A DNA stretch of 64,000 nucleotides from Brucella thiophenivorans (GCF_002252445.1 NZ_NNRJ01000007.1:1-64000); one strand, 5' to 3'; numbered from the stretch's first letter, positions 52,670 through 62,496 are shown. Notes: a model not told the origin generated them from the letters alone. Translations and numbers: made by a program.

Positions 52670-55600
52670 GTTTATCGGCCGGCGATTGTTCCAGGTCTCT
52701 TAAAAACTCATTGAGCGACTGACCGCCCTGCCCGTTCAATTCTGTTGGCGGGTTGCTTTCCACAGCAGGTCTTTGAGCCTCAAGAGCCTCTCTGGCGGCC
52801 TGTTCACGCGCCTGAGCTTCCGCTTTGAGGCGCGCTTCCTCTGCAAGCCGCAAACGTTCGCGTTCCTGCGCATCGGACGAAAGAAGGTCCAACTGCCGAC
52901 GCAGACGCTGCTTTTCCATGATGCTGGCCTGCATTGCCTCGACGCGTTCCTGCTCGCGTTCTAGCGCACGCTGCGTCAGAAACTGCACCAGTGGCTGACG
53001 ATCAATGTTAACGGACGGGTCGTCATAAGTTCCACTGACGACATATCGCAAACTCGCAGCGCCAGCAGCATCTGTTTCTTCCGCGCCGTCAAAAGCGAAG
53101 CTACCATTACCACTTAGACCCAATGTCGAAAGATCAATCTGCATATCGCCTGCAAAAAGCGTGTTACCGCTTCGAAGGCTGACCGGGCCCAGCCGCACGA
53201 TGCCGCCTGCAATAGATACATCAAACTTGCTGTTTCCGGCGACAAAGCGTCCGTTTCCGGAAGCTGTTTCAGCAATAGCCATAAACTGCTTTGCATCAAC
53301 CTGTGTGCCGCCTGCTGGTTGATCAACGATAGCGTCAGCGGCTTTCAGCATATTGGGGAAGGCAGCCGGATCCACACCATTGATCGTTAAATTTTCCACC
53401 TCGATGCTACCCGAACCAGTCAGCGAAGCAACGAGTTCAGCAATGCTCGAACCGCTGCCATTCAGCGTCATTGCCGTCTTCACGCCGCCTGCAAATGGAT
53501 GGCCAATCTCCGGACGATAAATATTGGCGAGGTCCGCCCCGCTCCATTTAAGATCGGAGTTAAGAAGTGCTGCCTTATCATTGTTGCGCAAAGAGACATT
53601 GCCAACCAGATAGCCGCCTCCCCAGTTCCCGGTCAGTTCATTGAGATTAAGGTGATCCATCCCCTTTTGGAGCCGGGTCGAAAAATCAGAAATGATTCCG
53701 AAACTGCCCATGTCTGCCTGCGCAACATTGAGCTTCATATCCAAAAGCAGCGGCAGCGACGGACGCGCCGAAAAAGCACCCTTTGGCCAGATAGATTTCT
53801 TGGTATTGTTGGAAGGCTCCAAGGCATCCTGGCCAAGCATAATCGCCGCAAGACTGCTCATATTAAGCGATGCAAGCTTCGCTTCACCCTTGATTTGCGG
53901 CAATCCGCTATCGGCAAAATTAGCCTCAAGCCGTGCGGTCACATCATCGCCACCAAGTTTGCCTGCAAAGTTTGGAAAACGTAACAAGCCCTTGGCAAAC
54001 TGGAAGTCGCTGGAAAGATCAGCCGACAAGCCTTCACCAAATCCCGGCAATGTGTAACCCGCTGTAGCAATGAACGGCTGCAAATCCGCAGACTTAATGC
54101 TTGCCTTACCGCTTGCAGCGATATCGCCACCGACCAGCGACAGAATACCATCGGCGAGTGCCGTTCCATCGGGTGCCGTGAGCTTTAATTGCGTGCGCAT
54201 ACCCGCACTTGGCGCGCCCTGCATGGTGAGATCGGCAGTCAATTCACCCGCAAGCCCCAGCGGCAATGACGGAACGCCGAGCAGAGCAAGAACAGTTTCA
54301 CCATTTTGCGATGTGGCCGTGCCGTTCAACTGCATCTGAACCGGATCGCTTTCGCTGCTACCACCGCTCGTTGTGCCGGAAAGGTCGAGTTTCATTCCGC
54401 CCGCTTTGCCAGTCACGCTGAAAGACGCCTCACCGCCCTTGGCAGGTGCTTTGGTCGCCGTTTCTTTGGTGCGCGAGCCTTTATCGTTGCCCGTCGTAGG
54501 CACAGGAGCCACATCGCCGCTCGGCGCTGCAACTGCATTGGCAATGATATTGATCTGGGTGTCGTCAAACAGTCCCGGATAATTATCAGCGCGCGCAGAA
54601 AGCGACCGGAAAAATGGAATTTGCGGATGACGATGCGCAACCAGCGTCAGAAAATGCGACAGATCAGCAGATAACAATGTCGCATCAAGCGTGCCTGACG
54701 GCGCAGTTGCGAAAGGTTCATAAGAACCTGTTGCGGTCAGCGTCGTACCGGCGACATCATTAATCATCAGGCGATCAAAATCAAAGCGCCCATCATGCAT
54801 ACGAACCGCAAGATCAACATTCCCCGCTTCCATATCTTCATACTGAACAGGCCCCGCCTTAAAGGCAATATCGAGTGCCTGCCCGCCAAGTGAAGCCATG
54901 CCATGACCGCTGGAGAAAAAGCCGATAAAGGCACGCAATGCGGTACTATCAACCGCACCGCCTTGAAGACGAAGCGTGATCGCTGGATCAGCAGAACCAA
55001 TAACCTGTCGCAGGAAATTGCCTTTCAGCGTGGTCTTGCCCATGCCGATTTCAAGATCGTCAATACTCTGAACGCCTTCGCGCAAATTGACCTTGCCGGA
55101 AAAACCGACGCTATCCAGTTTACGGATCGATTCATCGACGGTTTCATTGAGCCATGACGCAAGCCCGGAAGGCTGACGCGATGCCACCAGCATATCGCCG
55201 TCAAAGCCAAAATCACGCCCAACCGAGAGCTTGCCCTTGGCTTCGATTTTCGTCCGGCCCGGCAAATCAGCTGCAAACTGGCGAATATTCCAGCGCTTTC
55301 CATCCGGCTCCGCGCTAATCATCACCGAACGAATTGTGGTGCCACCGGCAATCACCGCAGGCAAGCGCAAATCGACATTGCCCGGCATATTGGGGATCGG
55401 CAGTTGCTCAAGCATGCGACGCACCGGCGCCAGACGCTCATTCACCGGAACAGGTACAGCGGCCTGATCTTCTGTCGTCTCGACCGGTCCCCAGAAAACC
55501 TGCTGACCGTCGGCACTGATTTCAAAATGCGGCTTATCGCCATAATCGATCAAGGCCTTACCGTTCACCACGTAAGGATTATCGGCAGGCCCCTGCTCCA

Positions 55601-56453
55601 TACGAAACTCGCTGGCATCAAAGCGGCTTCGATCAGCATTAAACTTTCCACTCACCCGAAGATCACTGAAAAACGGCTTGTCAGTAGGAGTTTTCTGATT
55701 TTGACCAGTCGGCGAAACCGCATCGGCTGACCGCAGCGAGAAGTTACCGGCATAGTTGAGGCGGCCTTCTTTAAGGATAAGATCGCCATCAGTCTCAAAT
55801 GAAGCCGGAATTGCTTGTGGAGAAATACGCGCACGCAGTCTTAATGAGCCATCGGACTTGGCTTCACCACTGTTAAGATCGAGCGCGAGCTTCTGTCCTT
55901 CTATATCCAGCGTACCACTGGCTTGCCACGGTCCCGCGAGACTGTTGGCAGAAAGCACCGCATTGATTGCGGTTGCGGTGTGAACACGCCCGCTTAATTC
56001 ATCGCCAAGGGTCGCCGTGCCATCGGTGATCGAAAGCCGCTCCACCTTGATATGTGATGGATCAATTGGCGTTGACGGACGTATCGCCCAGTCAACCTTG
56101 CCATCCTTATCAAGAGAAATATTGACGGTCGGACGCTCGACCCGCATATCGAAAATCAAAAGCTGTCCGCGCAGAAACGGCATCAGCTCCGCATCCATCG
56201 AAAACGTGTCGACGGTCATCACGGGATCGGCGCTATCTGCACCAACCCGCACATCGGAAAAAGCCACGGATGGGAACGGCAAAAGCCGCGCACTGACATC
56301 GCCCGTTACATGAACCGGACGACCGAGAATGCGGCTTGCCTCGCGTTCGAAATCGGCACGATAGCCGCTCCAGTCGACAAAAGGCGGTACGACCAGCGCT
56401 GCAGTTAAAAGCAACACCAGCAAACCACCGACGATGACGAATATGCGGCCCAA
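52659..56453 (-). CDS. AsmA-family envelope protein with C-terminal coiled coil
   Basis: 1264 residues, about twice the size of E. coli AsmA. It has an N-terminal anchor (about 4-24), then the AsmA motif VDWSGYRADFEREASRILGRPVHVTGDVSARLLPFPSV, quoted in part as REASRILGRPVHVTGDVSARL. Long repeated beta-rich segments follow, and the AsmA C-terminal domain lies at about 900-1120 (SIEVENLTINGVDP). From about 1165 a Glu/Arg/Ala-rich coiled coil ends the protein. AsmA-like proteins are thought to span the periplasm and carry phospholipids to the outer membrane; the role here is inferred. Confidence 0.9.
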   Translation of the reverse strand: MGRIFVIVGGLLVLLLTAALVVPPFVDWSGYRADFEREASRILGRPVHVTGDVSARLLPFPSVAFSDVRVGADSADPVMTVDTFSMDAELMPFLRGQLLIFDMRVERPTVNISLDKDGKVDWAIRPSTPIDPSHIKVERLSITDGTATLGDELSGRVHTATAINAVLSANSLAGPWQASGTLDIEGQKLALDLNSGEAKSDGSLRLRARISPQAIPASFETDGDLILKEGRLNYAGNFSLRSADAVSPTGQNQKTPTDKPFFSDLRVSGKFNADRSRFDASEFRMEQGPADNPYVVNGKALIDYGDKPHFEISADGQQVFWGPVETTEDQAAVPVPVNERLAPVRRMLEQLPIPNMPGNVDLRLPAVIAGGTTIRSVMISAEPDGKRWNIRQFAADLPGRTKIEAKGKLSVGRDFGFDGDMLVASRQPSGLASWLNETVDESIRKLDSVGFSGKVNLREGVQSIDDLEIGMGKTTLKGNFLRQVIGSADPAITLRLQGGAVDSTALRAFIGFFSSGHGMASLGGQALDIAFKAGPVQYEDMEAGNVDLAVRMHDGRFDFDRLMINDVAGTTLTATGSYEPFATAPSGTLDATLLSADLSHFLTLVAHRHPQIPFFRSLSARADNYPGLFDDTQINIIANAVAAPSGDVAPVPTTGNDKGSRTKETATKAPAKGGEASFSVTGKAGGMKLDLSGTTSGGSSESDPVQMQLNGTATSQNGETVLALLGVPSLPLGLAGELTADLTMQGAPSAGMRTQLKLTAPDGTALADGILSLVGGDIAASGKASIKSADLQPFIATAGYTLPGFGEGLSADLSSDFQFAKGLLRFPNFAGKLGGDDVTARLEANFADSGLPQIKGEAKLASLNMSSLAAIMLGQDALEPSNNTKKSIWPKGAFSARPSLPLLLDMKLNVAQADMGSFGIISDFSTRLQKGMDHLNLNELTGNWGGGYLVGNVSLRNNDKAALLNSDLKWSGADLANIYRPEIGHPFAGGVKTAMTLNGSGSSIAELVASLTGSGSIEVENLTINGVDPAAFPNMLKAADAIVDQPAGGTQVDAKQFMAIAETASGNGRFVAGNSKFDVSIAGGIVRLGPVSLRSGNTLFAGDMQIDLSTLGLSGNGSFAFDGAEETDAAGAASLRYVVSGTYDDPSVNIDRQPLVQFLTQRALEREQERVEAMQASIMEKQRLRRQLDLLSSDAQERERLRLAEEARLKAEAQAREQAAREALEAQRPAVESNPPTELNGQGGQSLNEFLRDLEQSPADKPKL

Positions 56454-56644
56454 AAGAAGCTCCGATTAGGAAACGATTTTACCACGCGAAACAAAGGCTG
56501 AATCACGTGGTCTTTATCTGTGCAACATAACGGCATCGTTCCGGCGATAACAAGGCAAATTGCCTCTTGTAAGCCAATTCCCGCGCGATTCATCGAGTTA
56601 TTGAATCGCCCTCTGAAAATGATGGCTCAATTCGCTGATTTGAA

Positions 56645-58054
56645 TCACGAAATTAGGATTTTGCCAGGGTTCATAATATTGTTTGGATCAAGCGCTTTCT
56701 TGACCATCCCCATGAAATCTGTCGCTTCGCCAAGCTCCATACTAAGATATTTCATCTTACCCTGCCCGATGCCATGCTCTCCCGTACAAGTGCCTTCCAT
56801 GGCAAGTGCACGCCTTACCAGACGATCCATAAAATCTTCGGCGCGCGCCATTTCCGACGCATCATCGGTATTGAGCAGAAGCAATAAATGGAAATTCCCG
56901 TCGCCCACATGACCAACAACAGGCGCGATCAGTCCTGTTTCAGCAAGATCTTTTTCGGTTTCCGAAATGCAGTCGGCAAGCCTTGAGATCGGCACACATA
57001 CATCTGTCGAAACGCCCTTCGCGCCGGGCCGTAACAGGAAGGACGCAAGATAGGCATCGTGCCGCGCACGCCAAAGCCGATCGCGCTCTTCCGGGTCATT
57101 GGTCCAGCGAAATTCGCCACCACCATTTTCGGTAGCAATTTCACCAAAGATTTCGGCCTGTTCTGCAACGCCAGTTTCCGTGCCGTGGAACTCGACAAAC
57201 AGATAAGGCTGTGCTTCGTAAGGCAGCTTGGAATGCAGGATCAGCGCTTCCATCTGGAGCTTGTTGACCAACTCAATTCGGGCAACAGGAATGCCCATCT
57301 GAATAGTCTCAATCACCGCGCGGCAGGCGGATTCAATATCCGGAAACGGGCAGATGCCGCCCGATACTGCTTGTGGAATCCCCTGCAATTTCAATGTGAG
57401 TTCGGTAATGATACCGAGCGTGCCTTCTGAACCAATCAGCAGCCGCGTCAGGTCATAGCCAGCCGCTGTTTTCTTCACACGTTTGGAAGTTTCGATCAGC
57501 CGGCCATCCGGCATGACCGCTTTGAGCGCCAACACGTTTTCACGCATCGTGCCATAACGCACCGCATTGGTGCCCGAGGCACGCGTCGACGCCATGCCGC
57601 CAAGTGTTGCATTTGCGCCCGGATCAATCGGGAAGAAAAGGCCCGTATCGCGCAGATATTCGTTGAGTTCACGCCGTGTGATCCCCGGTTCAATGACGCA
57701 ATCAAGGTCTTCCGCATGAACCGCCAGAACGCGGTTCATCTGCGTCAAGTCAATGGACACGCCACCCGCAGGCGCATTCACCTGCCCCTCAAGCGAGGAG
57801 CCTGCGCCAAAAGCGATCACCGGGACTTTATACTCGGCACAGATGCGAACCACATCCTGTACATCCTGCGTATTATGCGCAAAAATAACGATGTCTGGTG
57901 CCTGTGTCGGCACATAGGTTGTCGTGTGGCCATGCTGCTCGCGAATTGCCTGCCCCGTCTGGGCGCGCTCACCAAAACGCTGTTTCAGGACTGCAACAGC
58001 TTGTGCAATGCCCTCCTCATTACGCAGAAGGGCAACCACATTCTCAAGCGACAT
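56645..58054 (-). CDS. FAD-linked D-lactate dehydrogenase/glycolate oxidase-type enzyme
   Basis: 469 residues. The VAO-type FAD domain has VPVIAFGAGSSLEGQVNAP and IEPGITRRELNEYLRDTGLFFPIDPGANATLGGMASTRASG, quoted in part as FFPIDPGANATLGGMAST. The C-terminal cap has VGHVGDGNFHLLLL, and it ends GEHGIGQGKMKYL and NIMNPGKIL. The pattern fits cytochrome-type D-lactate dehydrogenases and GlcD. The physiological acceptor and exact 2-hydroxy acid are unknown. No glcE or glcF is adjacent, so it is not a GlcDEF complex. Confidence 0.9.
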   Translation of the reverse strand: MSLENVVALLRNEEGIAQAVAVLKQRFGERAQTGQAIREQHGHTTTYVPTQAPDIVIFAHNTQDVQDVVRICAEYKVPVIAFGAGSSLEGQVNAPAGGVSIDLTQMNRVLAVHAEDLDCVIEPGITRRELNEYLRDTGLFFPIDPGANATLGGMASTRASGTNAVRYGTMRENVLALKAVMPDGRLIETSKRVKKTAAGYDLTRLLIGSEGTLGIITELTLKLQGIPQAVSGGICPFPDIESACRAVIETIQMGIPVARIELVNKLQMEALILHSKLPYEAQPYLFVEFHGTETGVAEQAEIFGEIATENGGGEFRWTNDPEERDRLWRARHDAYLASFLLRPGAKGVSTDVCVPISRLADCISETEKDLAETGLIAPVVGHVGDGNFHLLLLLNTDDASEMARAEDFMDRLVRRALAMEGTCTGEHGIGQGKMKYLSMELGEATDFMGMVKKALDPNNIMNPGKILIS

Positions 58055-58078
58055 CGTTCATTCTCCGTATTTCAATTT

Positions 58079-58120
58079 TAGAGCGCCGATCTAATCCAAT
58101 CAGATCGAAACGCACTCTAC
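58079..58120. repeat. Palindromic repeat (GAGCGCCGATCT type) overlapping a stop codon
   Basis: AGAGCGCCGATCTAATCCAATCAGATCGAAACGCACTCT, matching the second module of the repeat at 44225-44264. Its right end overlaps the TAG stop codon of the UPF0303 gene (58117-58119). Confidence 0.7.
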
Positions 58121-58614
58121 GCTGCAGCCAAAGCCAGCGCGACCGGGTCCTGACCCAGATGCTCCGCAATCGCGCGCACCACCAGATTATGATCCTCGCG
58201 CTGTGGCAGACCGGAAACAATAGCTGTTCCTATCACCCCCGAACCCGCTACGTGAATCGGAAACCCACCTCCTGCTAAGGCATAATCAGCCACATCCAGC
58301 GCCTTATGTGCGGCAAACATCTTGTCGTCGCGGTTCTGTTCGAGAACAAGCCGATAGCTTGAGACGTGAAATCTGCGTACGACATTAAACTTGCGGCGAA
58401 GCCATTCCGTGTTGTCGGCTGTGGCCCCCGCAGTGGCTGCAAAAAACAGACGACGATCCCAGAATGAAATATCGATGGCGACGGCAAGTTTTTGCTGCAC
58501 AGCCAGATCGCGAATGCGATGCCCCAGCGAAAACGCATCATTTTCGTTAAATGACGTGAAAACCAGCGCCTGTTCCTGCCGGATGATCTGCTTGATGTCT
58601 TCGTTTTGCGCCAT
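58117..58614 (-). CDS. UPF0303 (DUF336-like) protein
   Basis: 165 residues from the ATG at 58614, with AGGAGCG upstream; an upstream TTG extension lies before this ribosome site. Conserved UPF0303 text is FNENDAFSLGHRIRDLA, AIDISFWDRRLFFAATAG and a C-terminal GGFPIHVAGSGVIGTAIVSGLPQREDH. This fold is related to the GlcG/HbpS haem-binding group. Function unknown. It lies 62 bp upstream of the FAD dehydrogenase, which suggests a link to 2-hydroxy acid metabolism like the GlcG family; this is inference. Confidence 0.88.
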   Translation of the reverse strand: MAQNEDIKQIIRQEQALVFTSFNENDAFSLGHRIRDLAVQQKLAVAIDISFWDRRLFFAATAGATADNTEWLRRKFNVVRRFHVSSYRLVLEQNRDDKMFAAHKALDVADYALAGGGFPIHVAGSGVIGTAIVSGLPQREDHNLVVRAIAEHLGQDPVALALAAA

Positions 58615-58718
58615 TGTTTCTCGCTCCTGAAACAGTTTGAGATTCTTTTGTGCACTCAATCACAGGATTGCCACAAGCGAAATACGCCATCAAACTTGAT
58701 TGATGGCACATGAAACGC

Positions 58719-58825
58719 TAGAGCATTTCCAGCAAAAGTGCGTGAGCTTTTTGCGTCGGATAATGCGGCAAAACAAAAAAGATAGAGCGGTTCAGATGAT
58801 TTCCTTTAAACAGGAACCGCTCTAA
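58719..58825. repeat. Intergenic repeat, copy D with terminal AGAGCGGTTC palindrome
   Basis: The first part, TAGAGCATTTCCAGCAAAAG...GCGTCGGATAATGCGGCAAAACAA, matches copy C at 48056. The second part is a stem AGAGCGGTTC / GAACCGCTCT (about 58786-58824). It lies directly upstream of the kinase-like gene and probably overlaps its promoter. Confidence 0.75.
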
Positions 58826-58834
58826 TGGAACTTT

Positions 58835-59911
58835 ATGGCTCAGAACCCCAATATCGATGTACCCGCAAAAGGCGACCGCATACCGGAGTTTGTGGAAACC
58901 GCAGTCTTTAAACGCGACGTGTTTTCCGAAACCCGCGCAGGCTATTTTGCAGGCGATCCCGAAACCCGAATTATCCGTCGTGTGGTCAGCGCTGCTCCAT
59001 GGTGGTCAAAGCCGCTGGCATGGATTTTGGCGCGCCGCGAAATTCGCGGACTGAAAACAGTGCGCGGCATCGAAGGTGTTCCGCAGCTTCTTTATACCGA
59101 CAAAGACGGCCTCTACCGTTCCTGGACGGAAGGCACACCACTGCATCTTGCGCGTCCGGCGCAGCTGAAATGGTACCGCACAGCACATCGAATCTTACGT
59201 GATATGCGTCGCATGGGGGTCACGCATAACGATCTTGCCAAGCCGCAAAACTGGCTGATGACGCCGGAAGGCGAAGCAGCCGTTATCGATTTTCAGCTTG
59301 CAAGCGTGCATCGTCGTCGCGGCGCGTTCTACCGTTTGCTGGCCTATGAAGATTTCCGCCATCTCATCAAACAAAAGCGCGCCTTTGCAGCAGATCTGAT
59401 GACGCCGACAGAAAAACGCATTCTGGCGCGCCGCTCGCTTCCGTCGCGTATTTGGCTGGCGACCGGCAAAAAGGTCTATAACTTTGTCACCCGCGGTATT
59501 TTCAACTGGTCAGATGGCGAAGGCACCGGTGATCGTATCGACAATGAAGGTCCGGCCATCATGGCGGCATTGAAATCGGACCCGCGCGTCAAAGACATGG
59601 CGCTGGCGCTTTATTCTCTGCCTGCCAAAGGCGTCGGCCTCTATGCTTTTGTTGAGACGCTTGATGCAGACGAAAGAAGCCTGCGCGCGCGTTTGAAAGG
59701 CCAGAAACTCGAACTCATCCAGCCGGTTGCGCATTTGCCGCGCCGCGCCGATGGCACGATCCGCGACGACATTCTGCGGCTGATCGCCATGAACCAGATG
59801 ACAGAGCTTGATGATCTGCTGCAACGCGAGCCGGAAATGCGCGGTCTTGTCGAAGCGCTCGCCGCACATCGCCTCAACTTCACTGATCGCCGCGTAACGC
59901 AGCTTGAGTAA
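58835..59911 (+). CDS. Kinase-like protein with a C-terminal domain resembling AMP-binding-C
   Basis: 358 residues. The kinase catalytic loop THNDLAKPQNWL (H131, D133, N139) and the metal-binding DFQLA (D152) resemble RIO or lipopolysaccharide-kinase-type folds. The N-terminal lobe is short and I cannot place a clear ATP-binding Lys. From about residue 250 the text VKDMALALYSLPAKGVGLYAFVE, and then LPRRADGTIRDDILRLIA (301-318), recall the C-terminal domain of acyl-CoA synthetases. A fusion of a kinase-like module with an orphan AMP-binding-C-like domain is the reading; substrate unknown. It runs into uvrD 50 bp downstream on the same strand. Confidence 0.75.
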   Translation: MAQNPNIDVPAKGDRIPEFVETAVFKRDVFSETRAGYFAGDPETRIIRRVVSAAPWWSKPLAWILARREIRGLKTVRGIEGVPQLLYTDKDGLYRSWTEGTPLHLARPAQLKWYRTAHRILRDMRRMGVTHNDLAKPQNWLMTPEGEAAVIDFQLASVHRRRGAFYRLLAYEDFRHLIKQKRAFAADLMTPTEKRILARRSLPSRIWLATGKKVYNFVTRGIFNWSDGEGTGDRIDNEGPAIMAALKSDPRVKDMALALYSLPAKGVGLYAFVETLDADERSLRARLKGQKLELIQPVAHLPRRADGTIRDDILRLIAMNQMTELDDLLQREPEMRGLVEALAAHRLNFTDRRVTQLE

Positions 59912-59961
59912 TTTCACGCTTTCGCTGGTTTTTAAGCCACGAATCACTACATTCGGTAGCA

Positions 59962-62496
59962 ATGTCTGATTTTCCCGATGATATGCCGTTTTTCGGCGAT
60001 GATACACCGGCTGGGCCTACACCAGCTACCGGCTCTATCGCTGCGCGTGCCATGGCGGCACGAAACCAGCAGCGTGGCGAGCCTGATTATTTACAAGGCC
60101 TGAACCCTGAACAGCGTCAGGCCGTTCTTACCACAGAAGGCCCGGTTCTGGTGCTAGCCGGCGCAGGCACTGGCAAAACCCGCGTACTCACCACCCGTAT
60201 CGCCCATATCCTGACAACCAACCTTGCCTATCCAAGCCAGATTCTCGCTGTAACCTTCACCAACAAAGCCGCACGCGAAATGAAAGAGCGTATCGGCCAT
60301 CTTGTCGGCGGCGCTGTTGAAGGCATGCCATGGCTCGGCACGTTCCACTCCATCGGCGTGAAATTGCTGCGCAAACATGCGGAACTGGTCAACCTCACGT
60401 CTGATTTCACCATCCTTGATACGGATGATGTGATCCGGCTGATCAAGCAGCTTATTAAGGCCGAAGGTCTTGATGATAAGCGCTGGCCTGCACGCACATT
60501 CGCCAACATGATTGATGGCTGGAAGAATAAGGCTTTCGGTCCCGCCGACATTCCAGAGGGCGACGCGCGTTCATTCGGCAATGGCAAGGGCCGCGAGCTT
60601 TACCATGCCTATCAGGAGCGCCTGCGCACGTTGAACGCCTGTGATTTCGGCGATCTGCTGCTGCATCCGATCCGGATATTCCGCAATCACCCGGACATCC
60701 TGCGCGAATATCACGCGAAGTTTCGTTACATTCTGGTGGACGAGTATCAGGACACCAACACCGCACAATATATGTGGCTTCGTCTACTGGCTCAAAGGCC
60801 ACAATCGAAAAGCACCGCACCCGCACCATTTTCCGCAGATGGTCAGCAAGTAAGAACCGCTGCGAGCGAAAGCAAAGTTAACCTCTGTTGCGTTGGCGAT
60901 GACGATCAGTCGATCTACGGCTGGCGTGGCGCGGAAGTGGATAATATCCTTCGTTTTGATAAGGATTTTCCGGGCGCTGTTGTCATCAAGCTTGAGCGCA
61001 ATTATCGCTCGACAGCGCATATTCTTGGCACGGCAGCACACCTGATTGCGCATAATGAAGGTCGCCTCGGCAAAACGCTTTTTACCGAAGCGCCAAACCC
61101 AGATGACCCCAAAGTCAAAATCCATGCAGCATGGGATTCGGAAGAAGAAGCACGCGCAGTTGGCGAAGCCATTGAGCAGGCCCAACGTCAAGGGCATCTG
61201 CTTAACAATATGTCGATCCTCGTTCGTGCTTCTTTCCAGATGCGCGAATTTGAAGATCGCTTTGTAACACTTGGCCTCAATTACCGTGTTATCGGCGGAC
61301 CGCGCTTTTATGAGCGCCTCGAAATCCGCGATGCAATAGCCTATTTGCGCGTTGTCGCTCAGCCAGCCGATGATTTGGCTCTTGGTCGCATCATCAATAC
61401 ACCAAAACGTGGTCTGGGTGACATAACGATTAACCAGATCCATGAATATGCCCGCGCACGCGACATTTCGATGTTTGCGGCCATATGCGAGCTTGTGGAA
61501 ACAGACGAGCTAAAGGCGAAGCCACGCTCGACATTGCGCGAAGTCGCCAACAATTTCCGCCGCTGGCAATCGCTGCTCGAGAATACCCCACACACGGAAC
61601 TTGCCGAAATGATTCTTGATGAATCCGGCTATACCAATATGTGGCAGAATGACAAATCGGCGGAAGCGCCGGGCCGTCTCGAAAACCTCAAAGAACTTAT
61701 TCGTTCTATGGAGGAATACGAAAGTCTGCGCAGCTTCCTCGAGCATATTGCGCTTGTTATGGATGCAGAGAAGAACCCGGATATGGATGCCGTCAACATC
61801 ATGACGCTGCATTCCGCCAAGGGCCTTGAATTTGAAACCGTCTTCCTGCCCGGCTGGGAAGAAGGACTGTTTCCACACCAGCGCGCCCTTGATGAAGGTG
61901 GACGTTCGGGTCTCGAAGAAGAACGCCGCCTCGCCTATGTTGGTGTGACGCGCGCCAAGAAAAACCTGCATATCTGGTTTGTTTCCAACCGCCGCATTCA
62001 TGGCATGTGGCAATCGACCATTCCATCGCGCTTTTTGGAAGAACTTCCTGAAACGCATGTCGAAGTGGCGGAAATGGAAAGCAATTACGGCGGCTATGGC
62101 AATAGCGCTTACGGACAATCGCGCTTTGATAAGGCCGATCCGTTTGAGAATTCTTATTCGACACCCGGCTGGCAGCGTGCGCAGCAAAACCGATCGGACG
62201 CGACCCGCAACAATTGGGGCTCACGGTCTGGTGCAAATATCGAACGCGTCGGCTATGGCGAAACCGATTCTGGCTTTGGTGCCGGTCGCGGTTCTGTCAA
62301 AGGCCGCACGATTGATGGCGAACTGGTTGCAAAATCGGTTGCCGACAAGCCGTCAGACTATTTTGTCGGCGATCGCGTGTTCCATATCAAATTTGGCAAT
62401 GGCACGGTCTCAAATGTGGACGGCAACAAGCTGACCATAGATTTTGACAAGGCTGGCCAAAAGCGCGTTCTCGACAGCTTCGTTCAACGCGCTTAA
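59962..62496 (+). CDS. uvrD: ATP-dependent DNA helicase UvrD/PcrA
   Basis: 844 residues. Superfamily 1A motifs: LNPEQRQAV (Q motif), LAGAGTGKTRVL (66-77), FTNKAAREMKERI, VDEYQDTN (motif II), GDDDQSIYGWRGA (motif III, 312-324), ERNYRS (motif IV), MTLHSAKGLEFETVFLPG (motif V) and EERRLAYVGVTRAK (motif VI). A C-terminal Tudor-like KOW part (GDRVFHIKFGNGTV) interacts with RNA polymerase in relatives. It unwinds DNA in excision and mismatch repair. A 28-residue insertion (279-306) lies between motifs II and III. Confidence 0.96.
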   Translation: MSDFPDDMPFFGDDTPAGPTPATGSIAARAMAARNQQRGEPDYLQGLNPEQRQAVLTTEGPVLVLAGAGTGKTRVLTTRIAHILTTNLAYPSQILAVTFTNKAAREMKERIGHLVGGAVEGMPWLGTFHSIGVKLLRKHAELVNLTSDFTILDTDDVIRLIKQLIKAEGLDDKRWPARTFANMIDGWKNKAFGPADIPEGDARSFGNGKGRELYHAYQERLRTLNACDFGDLLLHPIRIFRNHPDILREYHAKFRYILVDEYQDTNTAQYMWLRLLAQRPQSKSTAPAPFSADGQQVRTAASESKVNLCCVGDDDQSIYGWRGAEVDNILRFDKDFPGAVVIKLERNYRSTAHILGTAAHLIAHNEGRLGKTLFTEAPNPDDPKVKIHAAWDSEEEARAVGEAIEQAQRQGHLLNNMSILVRASFQMREFEDRFVTLGLNYRVIGGPRFYERLEIRDAIAYLRVVAQPADDLALGRIINTPKRGLGDITINQIHEYARARDISMFAAICELVETDELKAKPRSTLREVANNFRRWQSLLENTPHTELAEMILDESGYTNMWQNDKSAEAPGRLENLKELIRSMEEYESLRSFLEHIALVMDAEKNPDMDAVNIMTLHSAKGLEFETVFLPGWEEGLFPHQRALDEGGRSGLEEERRLAYVGVTRAKKNLHIWFVSNRRIHGMWQSTIPSRFLEELPETHVEVAEMESNYGGYGNSAYGQSRFDKADPFENSYSTPGWQRAQQNRSDATRNNWGSRSGANIERVGYGETDSGFGAGRGSVKGRTIDGELVAKSVADKPSDYFVGDRVFHIKFGNGTVSNVDGNKLTIDFDKAGQKRVLDSFVQRA

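Noticed and set aside
56645-58054. GlcD of a glycolate oxidase complex
   Set aside because: glcE and glcF are absent, and the sequence is equally close to D-lactate dehydrogenases.
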